Source: JAVBLG01 sp031553655 (GTDB taxonomy: Bacteria; Desulfobacterota; Desulfovibrionia; Desulfovibrionales; Desulfovibrionaceae). From it: 42,011 bases of DNA. Location: positions 1 to 42,011 of the forward strand of contig JAVBLG010000024.1 of NCBI GenBank assembly GCA_031553655.1, read 5' to 3'. Shown piece by piece: positions 41,753 to 42,011 of the stretch (positions are counted from its first letter, which is position 1; the number at the start of each line of letters is the position of its first letter). The notes under the pieces are model-generated. The model had not been told where the DNA came from. It saw only the letters and a program-made list of their open reading frames with translations, and did not search any database. A program made the translations under genes and the position numbers.

Positions 41753-42011
41753 TTACAAGAGCTTGATTTTGTAGCCGGTTCCGGTAATATTAATCGGTTA
41801 TAGAAAAAATTTAACGTTCAAAAACAAAAGTTTTTGGTACAGGGGGATGGGGGTCTGGGGGAAGGGGGTCACCCCAGTTTTAAAAAAAGGGGCTTCCCCC
41901 TTCCCCCAGACCCCACTCCCCCTTTACCAAAAACATTTGTTTTTGAACGTTATATTTTTTCTAGAACCGATTAATATTACCGGAACCGGATACAAAATCA
42001 ATCTCTTGTAA
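41753..42011. repeat. 259-bp terminal palindrome with G-quadruplex-type arms
   Basis: Two 123-bp arms (41753-41875 and 41889-42011) are inverted copies with about 10 mismatches, around a 13-base A/T-rich loop. Outer arm parts read TTACAAGA...CCGGTTCCGGTAATATTAATCGGTT...AACGTTCAAAAAC. Inner parts hold four G-runs: 41842-41868 on the plus strand (four runs of five G with 2-3 base spacers), and 41896-41922 on the minus strand. The palindrome ends exactly at the window edge. No gene fits here. A damaged copy of its centre lies at the left edge. Confidence 0.8.

Noticed and set aside
41753..42011. Pure fold-back sequencing artefact as explanation of the terminal palindrome
   Set aside because: The arms differ at about 10 of 123 positions, and a related block occurs at the other window edge, which fits a real dispersed repeat better; assembly error in the outermost bases is still possible.

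Overview
The window reads as one contig from a Gram-negative, flagellated, anaerobic bacterium of the Desulfovibrionales type. The grounds are the dnaA-dnaN-gyrB order, a four-subunit ferredoxin-dependent 2-oxoacid oxidoreductase, a hook protein, a Cache-type chemoreceptor and a large hybrid kinase. The lineage is inferred from gene content, not from a search. No rRNA, tRNA, insertion sequence, prophage or CRISPR array was found.

Layout. 0.2-5.2 kb: replication block on the minus strand (dnaA, dnaN, gyrB), with a possible origin or dnaA control region at 5.2-5.4 kb. 5.4-6.9 kb: M23 cell-wall peptidase. 7-14 kb: sensory and metabolic genes on the minus strand (hybrid histidine kinase, tartrate/isopropylmalate-type dehydrogenase with a small membrane ORF, methyl-accepting chemotaxis protein). 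14.5-17.7 kb: an O-acetylation pair (MBOAT plus SGNH-like partner) and a cupin. 17.9-22.3 kb on the plus strand: GlpX, a secreted protein, AraC regulator, LysE exporter, RtcB RNA ligase. 22.3-22.9 kb: YefM-YoeB toxin-antitoxin, convergent with rtcB. 23.1-23.7 kb: YczE-like membrane protein. 23.9-26.5 kb: 2-oxoacid:ferredoxin oxidoreductase operon. 26.7-32.1 kb: queA, class A penicillin-binding protein, flagellar hook protein. 32.3-37.3 kb: dinB, a secreted protein, an AT-richer AIPR-family gene with a nuclease-like N-terminus, and a BPL_N/glutamine-amidotransferase-like gene. 37.4-41.6 kb: valS overlapping a polysaccharide flippase.

The most unusual content is between the genes. A roughly 150-bp hairpin element occurs as two equal-length copies (6900-7050 and 23736-23886), and its core recurs at 41586-41710. 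A 24-25-nt core with two GTAC halves is kept in the loop, while the stems differ in sequence yet still pair. All three copies lie at gene 3' ends and their outer parts contain a stop codon. A second palindrome family occurs at 14.14 and 14.46 kb. A 37-bp repeat starts at the stop codons of the M23 peptidase and the penicillin-binding protein. The right end of the window is a 259-bp imperfect palindrome with G-quadruplex-type arms, and the left end looks like a homopolymer-damaged copy of its centre, so both contig tips probably stop in the same repeat family.

Most genes are housekeeping. Accessory candidates are the AIPR gene, the toxin-antitoxin pair beside an RNA ligase, and the repeat families.
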